The position numbers and the translations under genes were made by a program. From Limnoperna fortunei (taxonomy: Eukaryota; Mollusca; Bivalvia; Mytilida; Modiolidae), in the NCBI GenBank assembly GCA_944474755.1, contig OX104125.1:51075346-51139345 (forward strand): a DNA stretch of 64,000 bases, in the 5' to 3' direction. Of this stretch, positions 12,259-23,200 are shown one piece after another (position 1 is the stretch's first letter; each line of letters opens with the position of its first letter). A model generated the notes under the pieces. The model ran no database searches and was not told where the DNA came from. It saw only the letters and a program-made list of their open reading frames with translations.

Positions 12259-13126
12259 TTATACTTTCTTATAAACATAAACATTGTCATCACCACCAAT
12301 AACAACAGATTTAGACAGTGAATTATAACATATGAATGAACCCCAAATAGAATATGGTTTCTGTGTAATAATAACCTGACTCTGTTTACCATCAGGACTA
12401 ATCCTGAGTACATTGTTAGACTCACATATAACAAGTACATGTCCTTCATCATCTGTTGTAATTACCGGTGCTCCACTCATGTTAGGATCAGTAAATGTAA
12501 ACAAAGTGTTCCCCACTGTATCAATACAGTACAACTTTTCATAGTCAGCATAGTATATACGTCCTGCCTCACCACCACAGATATAGCGAGGTATTACACC
12601 AACTGGTATTGTACGTGTTACCTCCAATGACATGTTCATTACCTTTATTGTTCTATCATCATCATAGCCTACAAACAGCTGGTTATCTCTGTACATGATA
12701 CCACTACAGTCCACCTTTACATGAATATGTTGTATAACTTGTCTCTGTCTGACATCTACTATCACTACAGTAGTAGTGTCTAATAAAGTAACAGCTACAG
12801 TGTTGTTGTCCACTACAGCTATACGGTATGGTCTATCAGGTAATGGAATGGTATGTTGTTGTTGTCCTGTTATATCACATGTTACTAATTGTTTACCATC
12901 ATAATCAGCTATAACTAACACATCATCATGTAACACCTTTATATCACTGATCTCCTGTTCATTGACCTTGAAGTTATAATCCAGTGAATACACGTCCTGT
13001 ACATGTTGTACAATGTGATCTCCAGTATCTGTTGATTCCCAGTGTTGATTGTTACAGTCCTGACACATAGATTTCTGACAGTCATGACACCAGTATACAG
13101 ATGGTTCCTTGTCACAGACATGACAC
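12259..13126 (-). CDS. B-box zinc finger / beta-propeller (TRIM-NHL-like) protein, main 3' exon
   Basis: The exon opens just after an acceptor (TTTATAG read on the minus strand) and ends at a TAA stop at 12259-12261. It begins with a zinc-binding B-box-like module: CHVC, eight residues, CHDC, four residues, CQDC, then histidines after three and eight further residues. With little linker and no obvious coiled coil, about 230 residues of repeating beta-strand sequence follow, with blade-like motifs such as YRIAVVDNNTVAV and RYICGGEAGRIYYAD. This resembles NHL or similar propellers of TRIM2/3-like proteins that are abundant in bivalves. No RING finger is seen, so ubiquitin ligase activity cannot be claimed. 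The first base completes a codon begun upstream, which agrees with the candidate exon at 16530-16557. Target and function are unknown. Confidence 0.8.
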
Positions 13127-13700
13127 CTATAAAGGATTTATATAAATGTAATATCATAATTCTGACATAAAAAGCAATTGACTTTTACATTATACAAAGT
13201 AAACAAAACACCATGTTGTGTTTCTCTACATTTAAATAGATCAAAAGATGACCTAAAGATTTGCATTAATTAATATAAATGGAATATTCTAGCTATAATT
13301 GTGTACAATTATATAAAGTAAACATAATAAAATAACATGCACAATATGTCTGTATTTAAATAGGTCACATGATGACTTCTTGAATCTTTTAACTTGTCTG
13401 GTAGTAACAATGTCTGTATTTAAATAGGTCACATGAGGACAACTTCAATTTTAAACCTGTGTGGTATTAACAATGAAAGTGTATACTAAGTAAACATTTA
13501 ATGTAACATATTTAGTTCCATGTGTTAATGGTTATAGTCCTGATACAGAGATGACTTCATGATTAATATCAATAAATTACACTACAGTTACTTGAATAAA
13601 ACTTGTGGTGTCATAATTAAATATAAACAAATGATTTGTGTTGATTATGCCAAGAAAACTACAAGGGCAGCATGAGAATATTAAATGTATGACAACTAGA
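13127..13700 (-). other. Intron sequence with a local duplication
   Basis: This lies upstream of the B-box exon and starts with a good acceptor. A short block around TCTGTATTTAAATAGGTCAC is present twice (about 13348 and 13411). No further exon is recognised. Confidence 0.5.
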
Positions 13701-16200
13701 TGGTGGACAGTTGTCATAAGGGGGCAATTGTCTGGTGGGGATGTAATAAGGGGCAGTTGTCTGGAGGACAGTTGTCATAATGGGGCAATTGTCTGGGGGG
13801 ATGTAGTAAGGGGGCAATTGTCTGGAGGACAGTTGTCATAAGGGGGCAATTGTTTGGGGGGATGTAATAAGGGGGCAGTTGTCCAGGGGGCCCATTGTCA
13901 TTAGGGGGCAATTGTCTGGGGGACAGTTGTCATAAGGGGGCAATTGTTTGGAGGATGTAATAAGGGGGCAGTTGTCTGGAGGACAGTTGTCATAAGGGTG
14001 CAATTGTCGGGGGGATGTAATAAGGGGGCAGTTGTGTGGGGGACAGTTGTCATAAGGGGGCAATTGTCTGGAGGACAGTTGTCATAAGGGGGCAATTGTT
14101 TGGGGGGATGTAATAAGGGGGCAGTTGTCCGGGGGGCCCATTGTCATTAGGGGGCAGTTGTCTGGAGGACAGTTGTCATAAGGGGGCAATTGTCTGGAGG
14201 ATGTAATAAGGGGGCAGTTGTCTGGAGGACAGTTGTCATAATGGGGCAATTGTCTGGGAGGATGTAATAAGGGGGCAGTTGTCTGGAGGACAGTTGTCAT
14301 AAGGGGGCAATTGTCTGGAGGATGTAATAAGGGGGCAATTGTCTGGGGGACAGTTGTCATAAGGGGGCAATTGTTTGGAGGATGTAACAAGGAGGCAGTT
14401 GTCTGGAGGACAGTTGTCATAAGGGTGCAATTGTCGGGGGGATGTAATAAGGGGGCAGTTGTGTGGGGGACAGTTGTCATAAGGGGGCAATTGTCTGGAG
14501 GACAGTTGTCATAAGGGGGCAATTGTCTGGGGGGATGTAATAAGGGGGCAGTTGTCCGGGGGGCCCATTGTCATTAGGGGGCAGTTGTCTGGAGGACAGT
14601 TGTCATAAGGGGGCAATTGTCTGGAGGATGTAATAAGGGGGCAGTTGTCTGGAGGACAGTTGTCATAATGGGGCAATTGTCTGGGAGGATGTAATAAGGG
14701 GGCAGTTGTCTGGAGGACAGTTGTCATAAGGGGGCAATTGTCTGGAGGATGTAATAAGGGAGCAATTGTCTGGGGGACAGTTGTCATAAGGGGGCAATTG
14801 TCTGGGGGGATGTAATAAGGGGCAGTTGTCTGGAGGACAGTTGTCATAATGGGGCAATTGTCTGGGGGGATGTAATAAGGGGGCAGTTGTCTGGGGCGCC
14901 CATTGTCATTAGGGGGCAATTGTCTGGGGGAATGTTATAAAGGGGCAGTTGTCTGGAGGACAGTTGTCATAATGGGGCTATTGTCTGGGATGTAATAAGG
15001 GGCAGTTGTCTGGGGGGCCCATTGTCATTAGGGGGCAGTTGTCTGGAGGACATTTGTCATAAGGGGGCAATTGTTTAGGGGGATGTAATAAGGGGCAGTT
15101 GTCCGGGGGCCCATTGTCATTAGGGTCAATTGTCCTGGGGGGGGGGGCAATTGTCAAGGGGGAGTTTTCATAAGGGGCAATTTTTTCCAGGGGGAGTTGC
15201 CATAAGGGGCAAATATCAAGGGTTTAGTTGTCATCAAGGTTGAAATTGTCATTAGTGGGCAATTGTCTGGGGGTAGTTGTCATAAGAGGCAGTTGTCTCT
15301 GGAGGGAGTTCTCATAAGTGGTAATAGTTTGGGGGCAGTTGTCATAATGGCGCAATTATCTGGAGGGGGCAGTTATTATAAGGTGCATTTGTTTCCAGTT
15401 GTCATATAAGGGGCAATTGTAAAGGGTGGAGTTATTATAATTGGGCAGGGTATGTGGGCAGTTGTCATAAAGGGCAATTGTCCAGAGCGGAGTTATTATA
15501 ATGGGGCAATCATCTGGGGTGTTAGTTGTCATAAGAGGAAATTGTCTTGGGGCAGTCGTCATAATGGGCTATTATCTGGGGGCACTTGTCATAAATGACA
15601 ATTGTCATAAGTTTGTTTGTTTGAATGTTGTTAAATACTACTTTCAGCAATTTTTCAGCTATATCATGGCGACCAGTTTTTATTCGGGGAGGAAGCCGAG
15701 TACTATGACAAAATCCCGGACCTCGGTAGGAAAACTGAATTTCATAAGAATGCATTTGCATTTGGGAGTTGTCATAAGAGGCAATTGTCTTGGGTAGTTA
15801 TCATAATGGGAAATTGTCTGGGAATTAGAGTTATTATAAGGGGCCATTAACCAGAGGGGTGGAGAGTTGTTGTAAGAGGCAACTGTCTGTGTGAGCAAGC
15901 ATAACAGGGCAATCGTCTGGGGCAGTTGTCATAAGGGGCAATTGTCCAGGGGCATTTGTCATAAGGGGCAATCGTCCGGGGCAGATTTCATTAGGGGGCA
16001 ATTTTCCGGGGCAGCTGTCATAAGTGGAAATTGTCCGGGGCTGAGAGTGTTATTATTAAGGGGAAATTGACTGGGGGGTAGGAAGTTGTTGTAAGAGGCA
16101 ACTGTCTAGGGGAGTAAGCATAATGGGGCAGTTGTCATAAGGGGGTAATTGTCTGGGGGAAAGTTGTCATGCGGGTGCAAGGCAATTGATCTGGGGCACT
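13701..16200. repeat. G-rich 28-32-bp minisatellite inside an intron
   Basis: The plus strand alternates CAGTTGTCATAAGGGGGCAA TTGTCTGGAGGA units (about 32 bp) with GATGTAATAAGGGGGCAGTT units (about 28 bp). Variant order repeats with an offset of 427 bp (GGGGGGCCCA at 14131 and 14558; AAGGGTGCAATTGTCGG near 13994 and 14421), so a higher-order repeat exists. A run of ten or more G lies near 15138-15149. From about 15150 the copies degenerate, and a SINE is inserted at 15611-15737. Minus-strand frames rich in PPDNCPL are repeat artefacts. Confidence 0.95.
15611..15737 (-). mobile_element. 5'-truncated SINE inserted in the G-rich array
   Basis: Only the 3' half is present: the tail (complement of GTTTGTTTGTTTGAATG), the TTTTCAGCTATATCATGGCG block and the central domain up to GGTAGGAAAACTG. 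Array units resume immediately afterwards, so it inserted into the minisatellite. Confidence 0.85.
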
Positions 16201-16529
16201 TATCCTTAGACCGACCCCCTTTAACAGAATTACTACTGACACTGTCCATGTCCCAATACATGCATGAGCCCCATGATCTTCATAATATATAAAGCAGTGT
16301 AAAATGCATTGTACATGTAATTTGGTGACCTAATTTTACTTTTGTTGTAATGTGTTCATTGTTAATGACTAAAAATGGTAAGTCGTAAAGACAGAGCTTA
16401 CTGACATTTTTTACATGTGACCTTGACCCGACCTTTGTTTAAAAATCAATATCATTATTGCTCAAATTGAGACCAATATGAAAAAGATCTCCGATATGTA
16501 CTGTTTTAGCTTTTCAGTTCTTTACTTAC
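16201..16529 (-). other. Intron remainder, no feature recognised
   Basis: AT-rich sequence between the minisatellite and the small candidate exon. I see nothing in it. Confidence 0.4.
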
Positions 16530-16557
16530 TTCTGTTTAAATCTGCTATCTTGAATCC
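16530..16557 (-). CDS. Candidate 28-bp micro-exon of the B-box gene
   Basis: On the minus strand a strong acceptor (ATTTTACAG) precedes 28 bases that end at a consensus donor, GTAAGTAAAG. In the frame taking one base from the previous exon it reads IQDSRFKQ and leaves two bases. Those two are completed by the first base of the B-box exon at 13126, giving lysine and then CHVC. The agreement with both neighbours supports membership, but the exon is short and the evidence is splice context only. Confidence 0.5.
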
Positions 16558-16958
16558 CTGTAAAATACAAACAAAATGTCAGATATTGTCAACAATATAG
16601 AAATAAACTTTTAGACTAAGTTCATTTCTGGACCATGACAGCCTCAGAACAATATTTCAATAACTGTATTCATCCTGAATAGAATCAGGAATGATTTTCT
16701 GCTGTATACAATGTTGATACCAGACATTTCAACCTCATTCAATTCCTGACACTCCCTCTGGTGTTGGGTAAGAAAAATACAAAGAATCATTATTATTCTT
16801 CAAAGCATTTAAAAGGTATGCAATAGACATAACTTGATACAATAATAAATTTATTGGCTGTGGTATGTGCAATCAACACAAACAAAATAATAGTTTCTTG
16901 TCTGCAAATTATCTGAAGCTAAAACTATTCTGATAATGTGTTGTCTTAAATATGTTTA

Positions 16959-17005
16959 CCTTCCTGACCTTTTAATTTCTTCCTTGCTGGTGCATTATCT
17001 TTTTT
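16959..17005 (-). CDS. Candidate 5' coding exon of the B-box gene
   Basis: A minus-strand acceptor (TTTTTCTAG... read as TTTTCTAG) precedes 47 bases ending in a donor GTAAACAT. The frame compatible with the next micro-exon contains ATG-CAC-CAG and reads MHQQGKKLKGQE. The protein could therefore begin here, with an upstream non-coding exon feeding the acceptor. The other open frame (KKDNAPARKEIKRSG) runs into a stop in the next exon. Start choice is tentative. Confidence 0.4.
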
Positions 17006-17817
17006 CTAGAAAACAGAAAATCAACATTTATTAACATATATAAATCAACATTCTCCTTTACATGTATTTGTGTATACTCTGTCATGTCTGTACATATAAA
17101 TGTAGGTTTGTACAACTTACGCACATGGAAAAGGAATAGTGAACTGAATGTAAACAGTATCTGTCCAAGAGGAAAGTGTCACTTAGTAGAATTATTAAAT
17201 TATTAATAGCTATATCACATTTATTTAGCATATAGATATATAGTTATAATTTATGTATGTTGTATAGAGACATATCCTGATTCCGAGTTCTTGCTCATGC
17301 TGCATATTTAGTGCAGAATCAGAAGTACTAATTTTTATGTATGTGACTTGTCCCAACCTTGTATTGAGTTGCAATGTTAAATTAAAAGTATTAAGTATCT
17401 ACGTATAGGAGCCACAGTTGCATAAACAATACTTAGACCAATATAAATTTTAATAAATGTTAACTTTGTATACTATGTATTTTCGTTTGTTACATTAAAT
17501 AATTGTTCAGCTATATCACACATCCTGTTCAATCTAATTAAAATTAAATCTTTCACAAGCTTCCCCTTTTTGTTATTGTCGTTGTGAACATCTAACAACA
17601 CCCCATTGCAGGTCATCTCAGTTGAACTTTTGATATAAATATTATCCAATAAAAAATTTGGTTATCCCCAAAAAATGAACCAATCAAATGAACCAATCAA
17701 ATGTAAGCTTTCATCTTAACTTCGGGTTTACTTATGAAAAAGGCATAATGACAGAGGATTCCCCAACATTAAAGGTTAAAGAACACAAATTTGATTTGTC
17801 AATACAGAAGTTCAACC
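17006..17817. other. Intergenic or 5' flank of the B-box gene
   Basis: AT-rich sequence. There is no recognisable core promoter or exon. It lies between the candidate first coding exon and SINE debris. Confidence 0.3.
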
Positions 17818-18092
17818 AGTGTGAACATGTGATCAACAGTAGTTGACTCACTACCTTAACCACAAAGGCCATTGACACAAATGCATGAAGGTACATGAAC
17901 ACTTAAGTTGTGAAGTCCTCAGATCTATAACGTGCCATCAAGTCTTTATTAGAGGAGGAAGCCAGAGTTAACCCTGAACGTTGGTAGGAAAACTATGTAT
18001 TCTTGTTAATTAGAGTTGGAACACTATGCCCGTCATAAGTTAGGATCGAAACTGCAACTTCAGTGTTGACAGGGATGTGATCAATAATAGGG
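17818..18092 (-). mobile_element. Two degenerate SINE fragments
   Basis: 17818-17873 matches the tRNA-like 5' end (complement of TGTGATCAACAGTAG through CACTACCTTAACCAC). 17935-18092 matches the central and 5' parts (GGAGGAAGCC, GGTAGGAAAACT, GTGTTGACAGGGATGTGATC). Both are heavily diverged from the intact copy at 52934. Confidence 0.7.
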
Positions 18093-19048
18093 ATAAAATA
18101 GCAAGAAAACTGACAAACCAACAAGAGAAATTTAAGGGACGATAATAAATCCAGATTCAGACGCTGAAAGATGTTCTCAATGTACACTATTGATAATAAA
18201 AGAGCAGTGCAGCACATTCAACCATTCTCTAGGTGTAATATACCAGTTATCACGGTAGGATTTATTAAATATTACAACATATTGGGCTTAGAAATTTTAA
18301 GTAAATAATACACAGAAACATAAAGAAATAAAAGTTTGGTTTTTTTTGCATACAAAAACGATGTCCCCCCCCCTGACGGACACCCTTGCTTTTTTTTGGG
18401 GTGGTGGAGGTGAGAATAAAAATACCTCAGATGTCAATGTCAGTCAGAAGAATCTGCCATTGATAACCAAACTTACAAAAGTGAAATGATTAAATTCAAA
18501 CTTGAGTTGAATTTTACATTTTATATTTAGTAAAACTGAAGTTAAAAACTAAGGATCCGCAAAAGAATATTGAATTTACTGTACTTAAAACAAATGTACA
18601 TACTGTATGAAATGGATGTATGAATGATAGAGAAACATTAAATGCCTTAAAAATAACAAGTGGGGATAGAATTGAATACGAGTCCCTTACCAGCAAGTCC
18701 AACGGCCAACATTTCATGAAAAATGATCCGAGTGAAATAACATTCAAACTTGAATTTGTTGCTCATTATTGTTAATTGACAGTAATATAAGCTCAATATC
18801 TTCAGGCTTTTAGAAGACAATATGAAAAACTGCTATTTTTAAGTATTCATCCAAATCTAAGGACAATAATTTGGTCAAAAATCAATGGACTTGACGCAAT
18901 TCAAACTTGATCTGTAACTCATGATTGTCTGTTAGCGTTAACAAAGAAAGTATGGGTAACGTGTGTTACAGATGGAGTGATGTATAGAGTACTAAACGTT
19001 AGTACCATTCAGTGATACCAGTCAGGGACTGAAAACATTGATAAGATT
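18093..19048. other. 3' flank of the Roc-COR gene
   Basis: AT-rich sequence downstream of the Roc-COR stop codon. It has a C7 run near 18365 and a T-rich stretch, but no recognisable gene. A 3' UTR probably occupies part of it. Confidence 0.35.
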
Positions 19049-20269
19049 TCATACCTCTGTATAGTCTTCATACCAGGTCTGATAGAAATCTTGAGTTTTA
19101 TGGTGATCACTATGTTCTTCACAGAAGTAGTCCCCTCCTGAATCCAGTAACTCACTGTAGCTATGGCGACCAACAGGCATGTGTATGTTGCCATCAGAGC
19201 ACTTTGACTTAACAGTGTAAGACACTGTCCTTGTTTCAAATCTTTCTTTGACTTTCTCAATTGCTCCCCCCAATTCTTCTAGCATTGTTTTACATCTTCC
19301 TTTCTCCACGTTTTTCCATTGCCATATCTGTAGTGCTATTGTGTTTTTACAGAAACACAAAATGAATTTTACGGACTTGGTTCTGTCAAGAAAGAATACT
19401 CCCATACCATGATAAAGTGCCATCTGGCCAGTTTGTGGTTCTGTGCACATAGCATATTGACTGATATAATAACACAAAATATGGTTGAAAAAGTCAAAAG
19501 GCATAAAATCAAACTCGATACACAACCATGGTGTGCGCTTACAGTTATCTTTTTTTGCATTAAACATATCAATGATATCTGTAAATGAAGCTTTCTCAGA
19601 GATCATGCAAGGCATATAATAAGTAGGTAAGATTTTCCTTTGTCCATTTTCCTTTAAAGTTCTTAGCTTTACTATTATTCCAAATATTTCCATTACATTT
19701 AATATATGACCACTATGTTTGCTAAAATCAAGCTTTGGTTCTTTTTCAAAGAGTTTTACAATCAGAGAGTGCTCAAGCTTTCCTGTGTCTACTAGTGCTC
19801 TATATTCATCTGACAGCATCAGGTTGCTATCAAATTTGTCTGATACAAGACATCTGAAAGCATTTGCTAACCATTTTTGGTTAAGTATAATATATTCTTT
19901 TAAACTCTCAAAATATATTACTCCTCCAACCTTATGTTGATATTTCAGGAATAGGTTGATTTCATCCTCGCTATTAATTGAACATTTGGAAGCTAATTGG
20001 AGGATATCTGGCCAAGATAATATACTCACACCAGCCTCTCTAAAAACATCAATTAAGTGCTCTAAACGGATCCATTTTAAAGGCAACTGTTCAGCAAATG
20101 TTTTCAGTTGCATTGCATACTTAAAAATTGTGTCACGCAAACTGCAGATATCCTCTTCATTAGATTCAGTGTTTGACACATAGCATATCTCCCTAATATG
20201 CTTCTTCTTAGATTCATTTCTTAATACAGAACTCAGCTGTTTACCAAAAATCTTTTTTCTTTCCTCTAG
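19049..20269 (-). CDS. Roc-COR gene, COR exon and stop
   Basis: The acceptor is CTTCATTTTAG and reading begins in phase 0 with LEERKKIFGKQLSSVL. The COR domain follows for roughly 300 residues, and the C-terminal tail is rich in His, Cys and Tyr (FCEEHSDHHKTQDFYQTWYEDY). The frame ends EVTGA: the last codons contain GAGGTATGA, which is also a possible donor (GAG followed by GTATGA at 19055). A continuation into further exons therefore cannot be excluded. Confidence 0.85.
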   Translation of the reverse strand, partial: LEERKKIFGKQLSSVLRNESKKKHIREICYVSNTESNEEDICSLRDTIFKYAMQLKTFAEQLPLKWIRLEHLIDVFREAGVSILSWPDILQLASKCSINSEDEINLFLKYQHKVGGVIYFESLKEYIILNQKWLANAFRCLVSDKFDSNLMLSDEYRALVDTGKLEHSLIVKLFEKEPKLDFSKHSGHILNVMEIFGIIVKLRTLKENGQRKILPTYYMPCMISEKASFTDIIDMFNAKKDNCKRTPWLCIEFDFMPFDFFNHILCYYISQYAMCTEPQTGQMALYHGMGVFFLDRTKSVKFILCFCKNTIALQIWQWKNVEKGRCKTMLEELGGAIEKVKERFETRTVSYTVKSKCSDGNIHMPVGRHSYSELLDSGGDYFCEEHSDHHKTQDFYQTWYEDYTEV

Positions 20270-23200
20270 CTAAAATGAAGAACAAATATACATTATATGA
20301 TTGCTTAAAAAAGACCATATATAAGATAAAGTATGCCTGTATGGCATTATGCTTTATGTACACTAAAGATCATGTGGATTCTCCGCTTCCCACGTGCCCA
20401 CCAAGAGGGCGGGCATCCCGTGGGCATTGGTGTCAACCAATGACCACCACCACAGTGGGCCTCATGCTACTGCCGTTTGTCGTGTGCACATTTGCCAATC
20501 TATACATGTTCAAATAAGTATGGATTGAGGAATTTAGAAACCACAACTGTTATACAATTTGACAACGGATTGTATTGTGCCCACCATGAAGGCCATGGCA
20601 TGAAGCGGGAACTTGGCTCGCCATAGGCAATAGACATCTCACGTGGGAAACAGAGAATCCATGCAATCTGTAGTGTATAATGAATTTTTGTGCCATTTGA
20701 AGTATTTATGTCTCAATCCAATGAACGTGAGATATTTGATGTTATTTTTGCAAAATGTGAAGTACCAAAAAAAATTTTAAATACAAGTTTAGGCCAATTT
20801 GAATAAATGGTAGGATCATTCTTTTATCAAACTGAAACTGGATACAAAAGTATTCATTAATTTATGTTTGTGTTTATTGTTATATTGTTGTTTCCACAAA
20901 GCCTGGCAGAATGCTTTTTCTCAAAATACACAGAAAAAGAACGATTGATATTTTTGTAAAACACTTACATGGTCTCTACACTCATCGATTCTTGTACAAA
21001 CAATTATAGTTGGGGGATAGAGAAATTCTGTCTTTGTCTCCTCTTTTGTTTCCTCATTAACTCCACAGCAGTGTATACTATCAAGCCAGAAATCTACATA
21101 CTCTGCAAAAAACAATAAAGGTGACATTCTTACACAATAACACCACTGACAATAGGCCTTACATTTTTAGAAGGTTTTTTTTCATTTTTTGCAAACATGA
21201 TAACTTGAATTGCCTTCAGTGATAATTGTTTATGTCACTATTAGGAATTACATGTGTATTATCATTTAAACTTATTCAAAATGTGATGTCAGAATGGAGA
21301 TGTGGAGGTCTGTTTGGTACCTTTCTGTTATGTCTTGCTAATTGTTTTGCAGTTTTTGTAAATTGTTGAACATTAATTACATGTAGATAAAATTTAGACC
21401 ATGGAGGATCCAAGTATATTCACACTATGGACCATCTCAGTGTTTGTATATATTACCACTATCAGACTATAGACCATCTAAAGAGCAAACAATGGAGTTA
21501 AAATTTTCCTTCATGCTGTAATGAAAATTTAGTACTTACATGATGTGACGTCACAAAAAAAAAACATCGTGCTAAATTACAAACACAAAATGTTGCAGGA
21601 TTGTAATGAATTACTGTTATGCATATAAAAGGGGGATAAAATCCAGAATTTTTCCACTACCATGCTTGTTCAAGGATCAAAACCACATATACAATCTGTA
21701 AACTAGATATCCAAATGAACAAATGGTTCAAATTGGCTTAGTGGTTTCATACAAAATTTTCTTTAAAGACAGACACAAAGTGATGGTACATGGTTAGCAA
21801 AAAAGCAGGATATACCAATTATAACAAACTATATTTTTCTAATAAAAAACTACAAACCTCCAATCTTATCAAAGCCTTCTTCAGTTTTGATTGGTTGTAC
21901 ATCTTTCGTGATGTTGGTAACTAAGAGATGTATTGCGTTTGAATTTAGGAATATTGGGTGAGTGGTATAGTATTCCTTCTCTCCAGCAAAATCCAAAAGT
22001 TCACATTCTACAAACACATCAGAAGGAATATCCACTTCTTCAATGCCATTAAAAAAATCATCCAAAGCTTGAAAAACTTCTTTGTTTAATAATTTGGTAA
22101 TTAAATCCCGATGTTGCTGTGAAGTACTCTCCGCCTTCATTTCTATATCATCTGACATATTGTGTGTTGGTGTCATCATCTGTTTTTTGATTTCGCTGTT
22201 AACAGATTCATCTTCAAGCATATCATGTAATGTCCGTTTTCTTCCTGAACTATTACGACTAGTACCAGTTGATTCTCTAATATTACTATGACTATTTTCA
22301 TCATCTTGCAAACCAGGGACATAGAAGCTGCTCTGGGGGTAGTTCTCCAGTAAAGAGTTTTTATCTCCACTGCTTGAATTTTTGGCTTTTTTCAATCTCA
22401 ACAACAGTTCTTTCTTTTTAACGGACACTGTAAAATAAAGCAAGAGACTTAGTACAGATATGGCATGAATTGTTAACAAAAAACGGTGGGAAATGCACAC
22501 TTTTTGATACCCTGATTCCCAATTTCACAACGCTCGAAAAATAAATCTGATCAAAATGTGAAATATCAGGTGTATAATGGCAGAATGTAACAAGATTCTG
22601 TGTAAGTTTTATCCAATTCCACTCAGTATTGTGAGACGAATTATAAAAGTCCTATAAAGGAATAATAAATGGCTGATAAGTTGACTCTTTAAAGGAAAGA
22701 TTGCTGAGTTTTTGGTTTTCTTGTGATGTATTTTAATAAATAACATCATTGATAGTTTGTGACAAAATATACTTAGTAGTGTGATTTCAAAGTAACAACA
22801 ATATAAAATAATGAAATATAACATTCAGGGATTTTCCTTCCTTTATATGGGGGCTGATATTCTGCCCATATCCGCCCCATTCCCAATGGCCAAAACCATA
22901 TTTTTTCCCCAATTATGTAAGTGAAAATTCCCAATTCAGAAGGTTTTGTAATCCAGATTCTAAAAATGAATTAATCATGCAAAGCTGAAATATTACAAAG
23001 ATGTCAATGCTGATTAATTCGCAAACTTTGGTTACAATTACTGTTCCAGGTATCTATTTTTCACCATAACTGTAAGCAGTTTTATATTGAGAGCTGGCTT
23101 GTTATATAACAATAAGTGTATTACCGTAAAATAAAAAAACTTTCATTTTATTAGTCGCGGAATTTTGTTAAATCATATAAAAAATAAATGGACCATTAAC

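Noticed and set aside
13714..14919. Cys/Pro/Asn-rich minus-strand ORFs (PPDNCPL repeats)
   Set aside because: Products of the G-rich minisatellite in multiple frames; no gene evidence.
12259..20269. Fusion of the Roc-COR gene to the B-box gene through the donor at 19055
   Set aside because: The donor GAG/GTATGA would join in phase 0 to the exon at 17005, but that frame meets a stop in the 28-bp exon. The phase-consistent chain needs a different upstream exon. Two separate genes are simpler.
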